Assembly (NCBI RefSeq): GCF_020497125.1
Contig: NC_059075.1
Location: 32,152,003-32,216,002, forward strand
DNA: 64,000 nt
Direction of reading: 5' to 3'
Source of the DNA: Mauremys mutica
Lineage: Eukaryota; Chordata; Testudines; Geoemydidae
Shown: positions 1 to 10,664 of the stretch, in pieces
Numbering within the stretch: position 1 is the stretch's first letter
Layout: each line of letters opens with the position of its first letter
Made by a program: the position numbers and the translations under genes
Notes under the pieces: generated by a model
Told to the model about the DNA's origin: nothing
Seen by the model: the letters and a program-made list of their open reading frames with translations, nothing else
The model's database searches: none

Positions 1-950
1 TATGAATTGTAAATAATGGAAAACACAGGACATTAAATCAGAAAGCCAGTGAGCCCAGCCTCTATTCCTTGTCCTTTTTTCTTTCCCAGTCGGGGCTCAA
101 TTTTGACTTTTTGGAGAAAGAAAATGCTTTTTTTTTCTTTCTACTTATAAATCTCAAAATGTGTTAATCGATACTAATGATAATTTCATGTAGTGCTAGA
201 TTGGAAAACCTAAAAGCACTGTAGAATACAGATATTAATCTAAACCTAACAATATTGTCTTTTGGCTGTTGTGGAAAAAATAAACTGTAGGCTGCTAGCT
301 GCACTGCTAAATCAGTATACGAAATGGCTTGTATATCCATTCATGAAGAAATATTTTGGGCCACACTGATCCCTGGTGTCACTCTATGGACTTCAGAGAA
401 TGATTCTATTTAAAGATACTGTCATGCAAACAGCCTAGCTGGTCGCTGCAAATACTCTATGATGGGAAATTGCTTCCTTTTTCTCTCTTGTTTTTTCTCT
501 AGTGTGACGTCAGGGGTAGTGTGGATCATTCAGTGACTAAAGAGCAAATCAATAGAACTTATGTCTAGGTAAAAGTACCCATGCTTGTATACTCTGCTAA
601 CACAGCAGCTCTTTGCCAAAAATCAATCTCTTTGCTAGACCAGAAAAAGTTCTAAAACCAAAACTTCCTCTTCCAATCAAACAGCAACAAAACAGCATTG
701 CTGCCTGTCATCTGCTTTCATATACATTCTCCCTAAAACTTCAAAGTGTCTAGGTGGGGAACCTATTGTACCTGTGAACAAAATCAAAAAGACCATCTAG
801 TGTCTAACCTCCCTTTGCTAAGCAAGCTAACTGAGAACTTAGCAACAGCAACCTATGTCACCATCTGTCAGCTTCAGGTATCCTGGATAGAACTGATTGG
901 AAAATGTTTTTTTCCTCCTGCAGCAGAAAATTTCTACTTTTAGGCAAAAA
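1..950. other. No recognised feature
   Basis: AT-rich sequence with only short open frames. I see no conserved protein motif, terminal repeat or RNA gene. Very old repeats may be present but cannot be told by eye. Confidence 0.5.
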
Positions 951-968
951 ATATATATATATATATAT
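951..968. repeat. (AT)n microsatellite
   Basis: A run of nine AT dinucleotides lies in an A/T-rich stretch just upstream of an unclassified interspersed repeat. Confidence 0.9.
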
Positions 969-1004
969 TTTCAGCTGCCAGCTGAAATACTGCTGCAGTG
1001 CCTC

Positions 1005-1400
1005 ATGCTCCCAAGACTCCTATATGGGCTGGGCTCCCTGGTTGGACTACATCTCCCATGATGCACCTCACACTCCCTTTTTGGCGAGGGAAGGTAGTAC
1101 ATCTTAGGAGATAGAGTCCTACCAGGGAGCCTGGCACACAGAGCAGAATGGGAGCATGAGGCACCCGAAATACAACTCCCATGAGGCACTATGACAGCAT
1201 TTCTGAATCAAAATATTTCAGTTTGTAGCATAAATATGTTGATTTTCAGGTTAAACTTGTCAGTTTTGGGGCAGTTTTTTGATGAAAAATGAAAATTCTG
1301 TGGAAAGCACACACTTTTTGTGAAAAAAAAATTGTTTCTTCAAAAACCTAATTTTATATTGAAAAACAGTTTTGATGGAATTTTTTTGACCAGCCCTAAC
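1005..1400 (-). repeat. Unclassified interspersed repeat, copy A
   Basis: This stretch matches 5106-5530 in the opposite orientation. Both share a block about clearing the text 'ctcccatgatgc' near 'gggagcctgg', followed by an A/T-rich block of poly-T and 'gaaaatt' words, and both end at a 'gagctggtc'-type terminus (here read in reverse as 'gaccagccctaac'). No coding capacity is evident. It could be a non-autonomous DNA transposon, but I could not identify TSDs, so the class is open. Confidence 0.55.
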
Positions 1401-2314
1401 ACTGGATCCCTCCCAGCCAGGCTTCAGGCCATGACATGGTATAGAAACACTTGTTGCTCTCATGGTTAACTTCCTTCTTTCCATAGACCAGTGAAGGGGA
1501 TCCATATTCATTCTTCCGGACCTCTCTGTGGCATTAGATATCATAGATCATCCTCATACAGCAAGGATGCTTCAAGCTTGGGACCAGCTCTGGCAATACT
1601 GGAGCAGTCCCACTTCAGAAAGACTCTTTGCATTTTCTCCTCCTCTCAGACACAATCTGGCCCTTTATATTTGTACCAAGAAAACATACTTTTTAGAACT
1701 AGAGAAGAAAGTCATTGCTGCAGTCATGATCATATAATGTATCAGTGCTGAAGACTGGAGTATACACATGCATATCACCGAAGAATGGAATAATCTATGT
1801 GTTTGAAAGGCTTATACTTTAATATGAAGGAAATTTAGAAACAGCAGTGAAAACGTTTTCTAATATGTTCACAACCAGATAGTGGTGTCTCCTTTAGTTG
1901 TTGATTTCTTAAGCCATGGAGAGCACAGCCATAAAAATAGAGGGCTTTCAATTATTCCTATTTCCTTGAACATGCAAATCCCTGGATCTGATACAAAAAG
2001 AGTTTGAGGTCTTACTCCCTTGAAGAATCACTTCAGCCTTTAAGTAGCTGGCCATGCTACATAGACCTTCCCATTATTTTTGCTGTCTTCTTGGGGTGTG
2101 AATACAGATTTGGACCTGCCAGTAATTATCCATTCTAAACATCACATTCACATTCTAAGCATCTAATCATTCACACATTGCACCTACATGTTTTTTGGCA
2201 GGTGCAACTCAGGTACATATATCAGAAAACGTATATCAAAATGTTGTTATTGGTCAATGTGGCGCACAAATATGCATTCTCATTTTGTGAGTAGACTTCG
2301 GCCTACTTGCTTGA
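1401..2314. other. No recognised feature
   Basis: Mixed-composition sequence with small uncharacteristic open frames. No motif, repeat boundary or RNA structure was recognised. Confidence 0.4.
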
Positions 2315-2322
2315 AAAATGTG

Positions 2323-3028
2323 CAGGGGTGAAAGTAACTTAAAGGACTTCCCGGTATGCTGGAGTCCTGAGCGTGGGCATGACCTCAACCAGAAGAGGCG
2401 TGGCCTTTCAAGATTTAAAGGCCCTGGGGCTCCGGTTGTGGCTGGGAGCCCCAGGGCCTTTAAATCACCCCGGAGCTCCCAGCTGCAGAGGTGGCTGGGA
2501 GCCCCGGGGCTCAGGAGTGAATTAAAAGGCCCAGGGCTCCAGCCACCGTGGAGCTCCGGGCCCTTTAAATCATCGCGGGAAGGGGTAGTGGTGTCAGGGC
2601 TTTGGTGGTGACTTAAAGGGCCCGGGGCTCCAGCCACTGTGGGGAGCCCTTGGCCCTTTAAATCCCCGCCCGAGCCCAGCTGCAGGAGCCCCGGGGCCCC
2701 GGCAGCAATTTAAAGGGCCAGAGGCTCCGGCCACTGTGGGGAGCCCCAGGCCCTTTAAAGTGCCACCGGAGCTCTGGCAGTGGGGCTCGGGCGGCGCTTT
2801 AAAGGGCCTGGGGCTCCCCGCAGGGGCAGGAGCACTGGGCCCTTTAAATCTCCACCCTAGCCCAGCTACCAGAGCTTCGGAGGTGATTTAAAGGGCCTGG
2901 GGCTCCCCAGAGCGTCTGGAGCCCTGAGCCCTTTAAATCACCACCAGATAAGCTGGTCTAGTCTGGCACGGCATACCAGCTCTTGCTGGTACGCCATACA
3001 GGACCGTACTGGCTTACTTTCACCTCTG
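2323..3028. mobile_element. Non-autonomous hAT element with six internal hairpin units
   Basis: The ends are near-perfect terminal inverted repeats (CAGGGGTGAAAGTAA on the left; the reverse complement of the right end is CAGAGGTGAAAGTAA). They are flanked by an exact 8-bp duplication, AAAATGTG, at 2315-2322 and 3029-3036. CAG-type termini with 8-bp duplications are characteristic of the hAT superfamily. The interior has no coding capacity. It is a GC-rich array in which 'ttaaagggcc..ggggctcc' and its inverse alternate about every 90-105 bp (near 2417, 2521, 2611, 2709, 2798 and 2887). Confidence 0.9.
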
Positions 3029-3036
3029 AAAATGTG

Positions 3037-4721
3037 GTCCTAGAAGTTACATGACTAGATACAATTACCATTCTCCTGTTCCTCACCTTGGAGTAGTTAA
3101 TAGCATGGACACAAAAGTGAACATTAGGGATCTCCGTTGGATTGAGATTGGGGACTTTGGTTGGAGCCTGAGTGAACAGGACTGGGATCTATTTCAGGTG
3201 GAAAAGAGACACCAAGCAGTCCAAATTTAGACTGAAAAGGGTGATTCAACAGGAGAAGGGAAACAGCTACATGAATAACTAGAACAGCAGGCTGGAGTGG
3301 TAGCGAAAGAGCAAGAAGCGAAGCCTCAGACTGAGAAAGGAATGAAGAGAATGATACTGTATGAGGAAATAAAAACAGTGGGCAATACATGAAAAGAATA
3401 TATTTATGTGAGGCAGAAATAAAAGGAAGAGAATTTCAGAATAAAAAAAGCATTGCATGTAATAATGGATGAAGATATTTATGATATGAGTGGAGGATGT
3501 TGAAATCCGAATGATTAATACATTTTACTTTGAAAGTTGCTTTGTGACAGATGTCTTGAAACCCACTTATTGATGGACAAAATACCCAGAAAGGCTACAG
3601 AAGACAGAATTATGTGTAATCAAGTGGAAATCAGTTGGGTTGGGGGTGGGAGAATTACATGTTTTTAAGATATTGAAGAATATTCTATTCCCTCAATCCA
3701 CAGTTGCCTGGATATGGCTAGGTATTGTTGATATTGCTAGAAATGCATGACACAAAGGTTTCCAGTGAGAGTGAAGAAAGATTGTAGTATCAACAAGTTT
3801 TCTCACTTTAACTCAATTTCTGTTTGTGCAAGAGCAAGGTTTAGAAATGACTCTCATGAGCTGAGAGTTCACACAGAGTAAGCATCTGTGATCTGACAAT
3901 ATTGTAGGTATCTTTTGAAAAAGGATCTGCCATATGTGGAAGGAAGTATCAATCTGCTGATAGAGAAAATCTGTGTCTTCCACAGGCTTGTGACCTTTCT
4001 GTAGAGTCTGTTTTCTCTTGTGACAGAGATTTACTTTTACATGAATGAAGTCTCTGGCCCATTTGGTGTAGAAATAGATTTCTCTGTGTAAATCAATACA
4101 CTACTCTGCTGTTAAATCTGCATCTAAAACAACTGAAAAATTAGTACAAACAGAAGTGAAAGTATTTCCATTCATCTTCTTCAAAACCTTTCTGAGGCCA
4201 GTTAAATGCAAAGGTCATTAAACAAAGCCATACACAAATACCCAGTTTTAGTAATTAGAACACAAGTGTAAATAGTACTGTATAACATCAAAATCAGGTA
4301 ACCACGGAGGGGTTTGGTTATGAAAAGGAAAAGAAAATCAACATTAAGTCAGACCTGTTGTTTTCTCTTCACAGATTTAAGAAGATAGTTCTGTATATTG
4401 AACCGCTACTTCCAATCTTCCATTTGGATGTAACAAGTCCTTGTTACAGCCTCACAATCTCTACTTCAGGATGTAGTTATTACAGTGCCATCAAGTATCC
4501 CTGTCCTGGGCACGAGCTCAGTGTGCAAAGCCATCATCTCATCTCTCCCTCTTGGAAGTTAGATACAGGAAGAATCAGGTGTGAAATATGGTGTGAAATT
4601 CTTGCCCCATTGAATTCATCAGTAGGACCAAGATTTCACCTATGGTTCTTGTTCCATGAAGTGTAGACCATTTCCCATCTGTTCTTCTTTTGACACAGCT
4701 GATCCCTTGTTGTTCTTAACA
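3037..4721. other. No recognised feature
   Basis: About 1.7 kb of AT-rich sequence between two hAT elements. No conserved domain, LTR-like end, satellite or RNA gene was seen in either strand. Confidence 0.4.
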
Positions 4722-4729
4722 GTCTAGAG

Positions 4730-5010
4730 CAGTGCTTCTCAAAGTCGGGACGCCGCTTGTTCAGGGAAAGCCCCTGGCGGGCCAGTTTGTTTACCTGCCG
4801 CGTCCGCAGGTTTGGCCAATAGCGGGAAGTGGTGCGGGCTGAGGGATGTGCTGGCTGCCCTTCCCACAGCCCCCATTGGCCTGGAGCGGCGGACCGCAGC
4901 CAGTAGGAGCCGTGATCGGCCGAACCTGCGGACGCAGCAGGTAAACAAACCGGCGCGGACTGCCAGGGGCTTTCCCTGAACAAGCTGCGGACCAGCTTTG
5001 AGAAGCACTG
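4730..5010. mobile_element. Short hAT MITE (281 bp)
   Basis: Terminal inverted repeats begin CAGTGCTTCTCAAAG and end with its near reverse complement CTTTGAGAAGCACTG. An exact 8-bp duplication, GTCTAGAG, flanks it at 4722-4729 and 5011-5018. The GC-rich interior resembles the element at 40478-40810, sharing 'aaagccnctggc', 'gtttacctgc', 'cgtccgcaggttt', 'gagggatgtgctgg' and 'aggtaaacaaac'. The two are therefore relatives with diverged ends. It has no transposase and would have needed one supplied from elsewhere. Confidence 0.92.
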
Positions 5011-5105
5011 GTCTAGAGGATATTCTTCACCTTGGCTTTCTGTCTTACCCATCTGCTTCCTATCCTTTTAGTCATCTGATATCATGCTTTGCTATCTAGC
5101 TTTTA

Positions 5106-5530
5106 GATAGAGCTGGTCTGGAATTTTCCAGTGGAATTGATTTTTTGCTGGAAAACACAGGTTCTGCAAAATTGAAATTTTAAATTTTGCTGAAAAAAAT
5201 TGATTTTCTGTCAGGAAAATGTAAATGAAATTTCATTTCAGGTTGGTTTGACCTGAATTGGAATATTTTGGGGTTTTGAACTGACCAAAAAATTAATTTC
5301 AAATTAGTCAACAAAAACTTAAAATAAATATCCCTATCAGCACATTGTCTTATGGGAGTTGTTCTTTGGGCCCTCATTCTCTCATATGGGCCAGGCTCCC
5401 TAGAGACTACAGCTCCCATACTACAAAGTGAATTTCCCTCTGACGGAGCTGCATAATGTATCATGGGAGTCACATGACTCTGGCTGCATTATGGGTGATG
5501 TAGTTTGACTAGGGAGCCTGGCTAACAGGG
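5106..5530 (+). repeat. Unclassified interspersed repeat, copy B
   Basis: Begins 'agagctggtctggaattttcc' and continues through an A/T-rich block into a block with repeated 'ctcccat' and 'gggagcctgg' words. It matches 1005-1400 in inverse order. The right edge abuts the CR1 tail at 5533. Confidence 0.55.
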
Positions 5531-5532
5531 AC

Positions 5533-5693
5533 ATAGAATCATAGAATCATAGAATCTTAGAACATCAGGGTTGGAAGAGACCTCAGGAGGTCATGTAGTC
5601 CAACCCCCTGCTCAAAGCAGAACCAGTCCCCAACTAAATCATGCCAGCCAGGGCTTTGTCAAGCCTGACCTTAAAAACCTCTAAGTAAGGAGA
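5533..5693 (-). mobile_element. CR1 LINE 3' tail, 5'-truncated
   Basis: On the minus strand this reads as the typical CR1 3' end: the 'gaggtttttaaggtcaggcttg' region, 'gctttgagcagggggttgga', then a tail of repeated 'atagaatc' octamers at 5533-5556 on the plus strand. It is heavily 5'-truncated, as is usual for CR1. Its upstream edge meets the gypsy protease remnant at about 5694, so it probably marks where the rest of that element was lost or displaced. Confidence 0.88.
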
Positions 5694-6851
5694 TTTCTTC
5701 TTTAGTCATCCGGTGCACTTCTGCCAAGTTCAGCTGAATCTTCCAAAGCCAAGACCTACCCATTAAGGCTGGGTAATTACCTCTTACCACAAACAGTGGC
5801 AATTTAGCAGCCTGTCCATTGAGCTCCACCTTAACATCAATAGTGCCCAACATGGGCACAGCTTCTCCCGTATACGTCTTCAGAACAGTTTTTGTTGCCT
5901 TAAGCGAAAGATGCTGTAGCTTTTCTTTATACACAGTCTCGGAGCCCAGCAAGACGGCTGCACTGGTGTCCAGTTCCATGCATATAGGTTTGCCATCCAA
6001 CAACGGGGTTACCCAGTATTCATGTGAGCCCACTGCCAAAGACAAAACATGCAGTGGCACTTCCTCTTGCAAGGAGGTGTCACCTTGATTATCCTGGGTC
6101 TGCTCTAGGGTATGCAGGGTTTCTCTTTTTGTCGGCCAGACCACAGGCCTCTTTTTCTTTTGTTTACAGGCACACTCAATGTGTCCCTTTTTGCCACAGT
6201 GTCGACACACCAGGTCCTTACACCAGCATTCTGATGCCTGGTGACCCGGCTTACCACAGCGGTAACATTCCAGATTCTGCACAGTTTGTGGGTAGGTTCT
6301 TGTGACACTTTTTGCACCCGAGGGGATGCACCGATGTATTGTGCCTCCCTTGTAGCCAGTTCCATGGAGACAGCAATATCAACAGCCTTCTGTAAGGTAA
6401 GCTGAGCCTCTGTCAGTAGGCGCTTCCGTATAGCTTCACTGTACAGGCCACACACTAACCTGTCACGCAGGGCATCATTTAACATCTCCTTAAATTCACA
6501 GTATTCTGCTAGTTTTTTTAAAATTGCTACAAATTGTACAACTGTTTCATCTTCTTTTTGGTCTCTTTTGTGGAACCTATATCTTTCAGCAATTACCAGT
6601 GGTTTTGGGGAAAAATGGGACCCCAGGATTTCCACAATGTCACTGTAAGATTTAGTCTCAGGCTTAACAGGGTGTAGTAAGCTGCGTAGCAGGGAGTAGG
6701 TTTTAGCCCCTACAACACTTAAGAATATTGGCACCTTCTTCTCTTCTGTAATGTCATTTGCAATAACAAAAAGCTCAAAACGCTCAGTATACACATGCCA
6801 TTGCACTATATTCTCATCAAAAGGTTCCAGTGGCCCGGCCAGAGTAGTCAT
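5694..6851 (-). pseudogene. Ty3/gypsy-type Gag plus protease remnant (frameshifted)
   Basis: The likely start is the Met at 6851 (reading MTTLAGPLEPF); an in-frame Met at 6887 lies 12 residues upstream. The first frame is a Gag-like capsid region that ends near 6286. The next frame then carries two CCHC zinc knuckles: in the second reading frame, C6-C9-H14-C19 and C26-C29-H34-C39. A retropepsin-like segment follows with DTS at residues 105-107 in place of the usual DTG/DSG, and a 'LMGRSWL' block typical of the end of such proteases. One frameshift near 6286-6305 separates the capsid and knuckle parts. No RT, RNase H or integrase follows, because the CR1 tail begins at once. It is a dead 5' fragment of an LTR retrotransposon. 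Confidence 0.85.
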
Positions 6852-7140
6852 GATTTTTAGTTTCACTTTCACAGCCAGTGCAAACAAGCAGTTTTTGTTT
6901 GTTTATTTGTTCTTTATCTTGACTTCTACTTCCTTCTGTTGCTGGGGCAGCACTGGGATCCCATTCTTGTTGCCACTTGTTGTATCCTTGGGGGCAGCCA
7001 GTTTAGGAAGAAATCACTTGAGGCCAGAGAGCAGACAGCTAACAAAGCTACCATTTATTTACAGACATGGAACTCACCTAACCGGCCAAAGCTGGCTGGG
7101 CTATCCCCTAATAATCTAACTCAGTTGCCACAGGAACAAA
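6852..7140 (-). mobile_element. Gypsy leader, primer-binding site and partial 5' LTR
   Basis: On the minus strand, upstream of the Gag start, is a 'TGGCAACAAGAATGGGATCCC' word at about 6955-6975. It resembles the TGGCGAC..GGGAT primer-binding region common in gypsy elements and comes two bases after a plausible LTR end '..ATACAACA' (LTR edge near 6978). About 80 bp further upstream is a polyadenylation signal, AATAAA (7054-7059 on the plus strand). The other LTR edge is not clear; the sequence runs into a CR1 fragment near 7145. Confidence 0.6.
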
Positions 7141-7144
7141 AACC

Positions 7145-7375
7145 ATGATAACCAAATACACAACAAGTGTCATCTGCAAACCTTGCAGAGGGTGCAGTCC
7201 ACGCCATCCTCCAGATCATTAAAGAAGATATTGAACAAACAGGACCGACCCTTGGGGCACTCTGCTTGATATTGGATGCCAACTGGACATGGAGCCATTG
7301 ATCACTACCCATTGAGCCCGACGATCTAGCCAGCTTTCTATCCACCTTATAGTCCATTCATCCAGCCCATACTTC
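7145..7375 (-). mobile_element. CR1 reverse-transcriptase fragment
   Basis: The reverse complement aligns by eye with 15187-15400 in the large CR1: 'gaatggactataaggtggatagaaagc', 'gggctcaatgggtagtgatcaa', then a degraded 'FADDT' region ('gcagatgacact'). It covers only the part of RT around the catalytic motif, is frameshifted, and has no 3' tail, so it is an internal CR1 scrap. Confidence 0.85.
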
Positions 7376-7797
7376 TAAGCTCCTGAACTACAATTCCTGA
7401 GGCAAATATACCACTCTGGGAAAACGTAGTTTAAGATTGAACTGACTCAAAATGAAGCATTCCAGGTCCATTCAAGAAACCAAATGAAACGACTGGCCTG
7501 GAGTACCCACTGCAGTTTACCCCGAAGAGCTGGAAGAGGCCTGGAGACCTCAGGTACCAAACCCCGGGGAGGCAGGAAATAGTCCAGGGGCAGCCACGGA
7601 GCAGCCAACTGCAGAGCCCAGCATGGCTCAGTCAGTGTGTTGTGGCTGGATCCCCGCTGACACAGGCCCTGGGCTGGGACGTGGTGGAATAAGGTGGGCC
7701 TGCATCCCCCTGCCACCCCACCCTGGGTGGCTGACCCCCTACACAGTGCAAGGAGGCTCTAGCCCAGGACAGGAGCTCCCTTACCACTCACCTTTGG
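7376..7797. other. GC-rich flank of a minisatellite, no gene
   Basis: GC-rich text with short open frames on both strands. It leads into the tandem repeat that follows. No motif was recognised. Confidence 0.4.
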
Positions 7798-8075
7798 AGA
7801 CTGTTTGTTGGCTGCCTGAGCTCCGCCCCGGCCAAAGCCAGCCCCAAAAGATTGTTTGTTTGCTGGCTGCCTGAGCTCCGCCCAGGCCAAAGCCAGCCCT
7901 GAATGACTGTTTGCTTGCTGGCACCCTGAGCCTACACAAGCCCAGGCCCAGCTCACCTGGAGACTGTTTTGTTTACTGGCTGCCTGAGCTCCACCCAGGC
8001 CATAGCCAGCCCTGATAGACTGTAGTTAAGGGCTGACTACCTGAGCTACCCAATCCAGGCTAAAGCCTGGTATTG
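7798..8075. repeat. Minisatellite, about five units of 52-57 bp
   Basis: Units start near 7798, 7850, 7905, 7962 and 8018, each beginning 'ga(c/t)tgtttg' and containing 'ggctgcctgagctccgccc' and 'ggccaaagccagccc'. Units are diverged, the last most of all. Short coding frames crossing it are by-products of the repeat period. Confidence 0.8.
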
Positions 8076-10107
8076 ACTATTTACCGCAAAAGGCCCTATT
8101 GGGGGCTTTTGCCTGTCTTACAGACTCTGGTCCTGACCCCACAGGACTAGCCTGAGTGGCCTCCCTCTGATCGGGAGAGTGAGGGAGCATTACAGATGTT
8201 TTTCGTTTTGCACTCTAATGTTAAACATTGAATATGGTTTGCTGGATATTCATCCTGATTTATGATTTCACTCTACTAGGGCTAATTTTTCAGGGAGCTG
8301 CAATGAGTTTTACCTCTTATTAAAGTCAATGAGAGTTTTACTAGAGCACCACATAACTCTTACAAAAGTCTATTCTGCATGGGCTCCTTCAGGAAGTTTT
8401 GCCTGAGAGCTAAGCTTCTGGTTTAAGAGCCGATATTTCAGATTTTACTTTAGAAGTATTGTCAAGGAAAACAGCATTAATTAAAGAGCGGAATGATGAA
8501 ATATTCTAGTAAACCACAGTGTTAGGATAATGTCATCATGTCGCATGTGCTTCACCCATTTCCTGAACAATGGGACTGAATGTGACCAAAGAAAAGCAAG
8601 TAGCTTGTGACTCTCAATTTTAGCATGATCACAAGGTTTGATGAGCATCAGGAAATGCTTCCCTAATAGAAAACCCTATTGTATGGACTGGCATAAGGTT
8701 GACATTGACTAATGTGGTATCAAGATATTCTTCTCAGTCAAAACAGTAAGTTATATTTATCATGAAAAATAAAGAGAGAACAAATTTCAATTTTCTATAA
8801 CAATTCATCCAATCTACACAAAGGAAACAGACCTATCAATTTCACCCCTCAACATGTTGTAGTTTCTGTGAAAAAGGGGTCCAAAGAAAAAGTCAGACAC
8901 TATACAAATTTTAGTCACATGGCCCTTTTAAAAACAGAGCAAACATCAGATGATGTCCCCCTTTCTACAAACTGCTATAGAAAAATCAAGTAGTGCATAC
9001 ATTTCAATAAATATTTAAAATGAAAAAGTAACACAACCCAGAATGTTTATAGGCATTTTCACCTTTCTGAAAATGGAAATTCTAATGCATCCATCCCAAC
9101 ATACTGTTACTGTGCCACCATAAGGCCAGGGGAATAGTATGTGATGCAAATTGTGGTCATTTGGTCAGAGGTAGCCTCTTACAGTCCCTCCATAAGGAGC
9201 TGATTTTAATATTCAAAGTGTTCTGAAATCCACCTGCCTAGGGAGACTGTCTTGAACAATCACAACAGGGCCTAGAGTAGAATTTATTATGTAAATTTGG
9301 GGTTGTCTGAACAAGGGGGTTCCCATATTACACCCCTGCCCTCCCCATGGTTATGAGCTTTCTTTAATTTTCAAAATGCTCCAAAATCCATGTGCATAAT
9401 GAGATTATTCCCCAGAAAAGACTCTCCTCCATTCCCCCTTGCTGCCTCTACATGGTCAATGCGCCATCAGTTACCACCTTCCTTCCTCTCCATGCCCCTC
9501 CAGCCCTACTGGAGGACTTCTTGTGCCTTTCTCAGCTATCCCGCCCTGATAGACATCGCAGCACATTAGCCTTCCAGTTGATACAGAACACTATGGGGGT
9601 ACTGCACATGGGGACACCAGGAGAAAATGTCAGACTGTGTCTACACTGCATTTAGGGTAGACTTAGTGAAAACCAGCTGGCTATGCCTGGCTTATACTCG
9701 AGCATTTCATCTGCTCTGCACAGACTGCTCCAGAGTTGCCAAATGTTACCATTCCTTGATCCTTGTCCTAAAGATTCCCTCTGAAGCATTGCCTGCACTT
9801 ACTTCTGCCCTGTATTGTATTGTCATGTATGGCACCAGACTGCTACAAATCCCCAGAGCAAGAATAGACTATCATGTATCTCTGCATGCACAGCCGACAT
9901 AATTCTGCATAGAAATGGGATGTTCACAGTCCCTTTGGATGCAAATGAAACTCTCCTCCTGTTTCAGTGTGAGTTGGGGCAACCTGCTGCAAGTAATCCC
10001 TGTGCCAGTCAATAAAATTGGGAGCAGGGCTGTGGGAGTGCTTGCAGATGAATGAAAGAATACAGTTGTGTGCAACACAACACAACACATAAAATGGATA
10101 CACTTTC
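8076..10107. other. No recognised gene
   Basis: AT-rich, about 2 kb. A 'gtctacactgca' word near 9638 hints at a decayed Harbinger-type MITE, but no boundaries could be set. A 'cacaacacaacacaacac' simple repeat lies at about 10074-10089. Confidence 0.4.
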
Positions 10108-10110
10108 TTA

Positions 10111-10664
10111 GGGCTTGTCTACACTACAGGTTATGTCAGTATAACTTATGTCGCTCAGTGATATGACAGATTGCTTGGCTACACTCGAAACTCTAAAGTG
10201 CTGCTGCGGGAGCGCTCCCGCGGCAGCGCTTTGAAGTGTGAGTGTGGTCACGGCGCCAGCACTGGGAGAGAGCTCTCCCAGCGCTGTAGGTACTCCACCT
10301 CCCCAAGGGGATTAGCTTACAGCGCTGGGAGCCGCGCTCCCAGCGCTGGGGCACTGTTTACACTGGCGCTTTGCAGCGCTGTAACTTGCTGCACTTGGGT
10401 GTGTTTTTTCACACCCCTGAGCGAGAAAGTTGCAGCGCTGTAAAGCACCAGTGTAGCCAAGGCCTAAGCCACCACCCCAAATGACGTAAGTTACACTGAC
10501 CTAAGCATCGGTGTGGACTGTGCTATGTTGGCGGGAGAAGCTACTGCCTCTTGTGGAGGTGGCTTTATTATGCTGACGGAAGTGCTCTCTGCCATCAGCA
10601 TACAGTGTCATCAGCAGACATGCTACAATTGTGCCACTGTAGTGCTTCTAGTATAGACTAGCCC
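10111..10664. mobile_element. PIF/Harbinger-type MITE with a second MITE inside
   Basis: The left end 'gggcttgtctacactacagg' is preceded by TTA (10108-10110). The right end 'agtatagactagccc' is followed by TTG, close to the 3-bp TWA duplication expected of PIF/Harbinger. The outer element resembles the copy at 43057-43328 (shared 'gttacac.gacct', 'gtagac', 'gctactgcctct'). Its interior is disrupted by another element at about 10172-10464. Confidence 0.7.
10172..10464. mobile_element. Inner MITE with TTGGCTACACT ends
   Basis: This starts 'cttggctacactcga' and ends with the inverse, 'agtgtagccaagg'. The interior is rich in 'cagcgct' palindromes and holds no coding sequence. It sits inside the outer Harbinger-type MITE and so inserted later. 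The precise duplication is not clear. Confidence 0.65.

Noticed and set aside
7798..8075. A CRISPR-like array
   Set aside because: The units are contiguous and diverged, with no spacers. It is a minisatellite in a vertebrate context.
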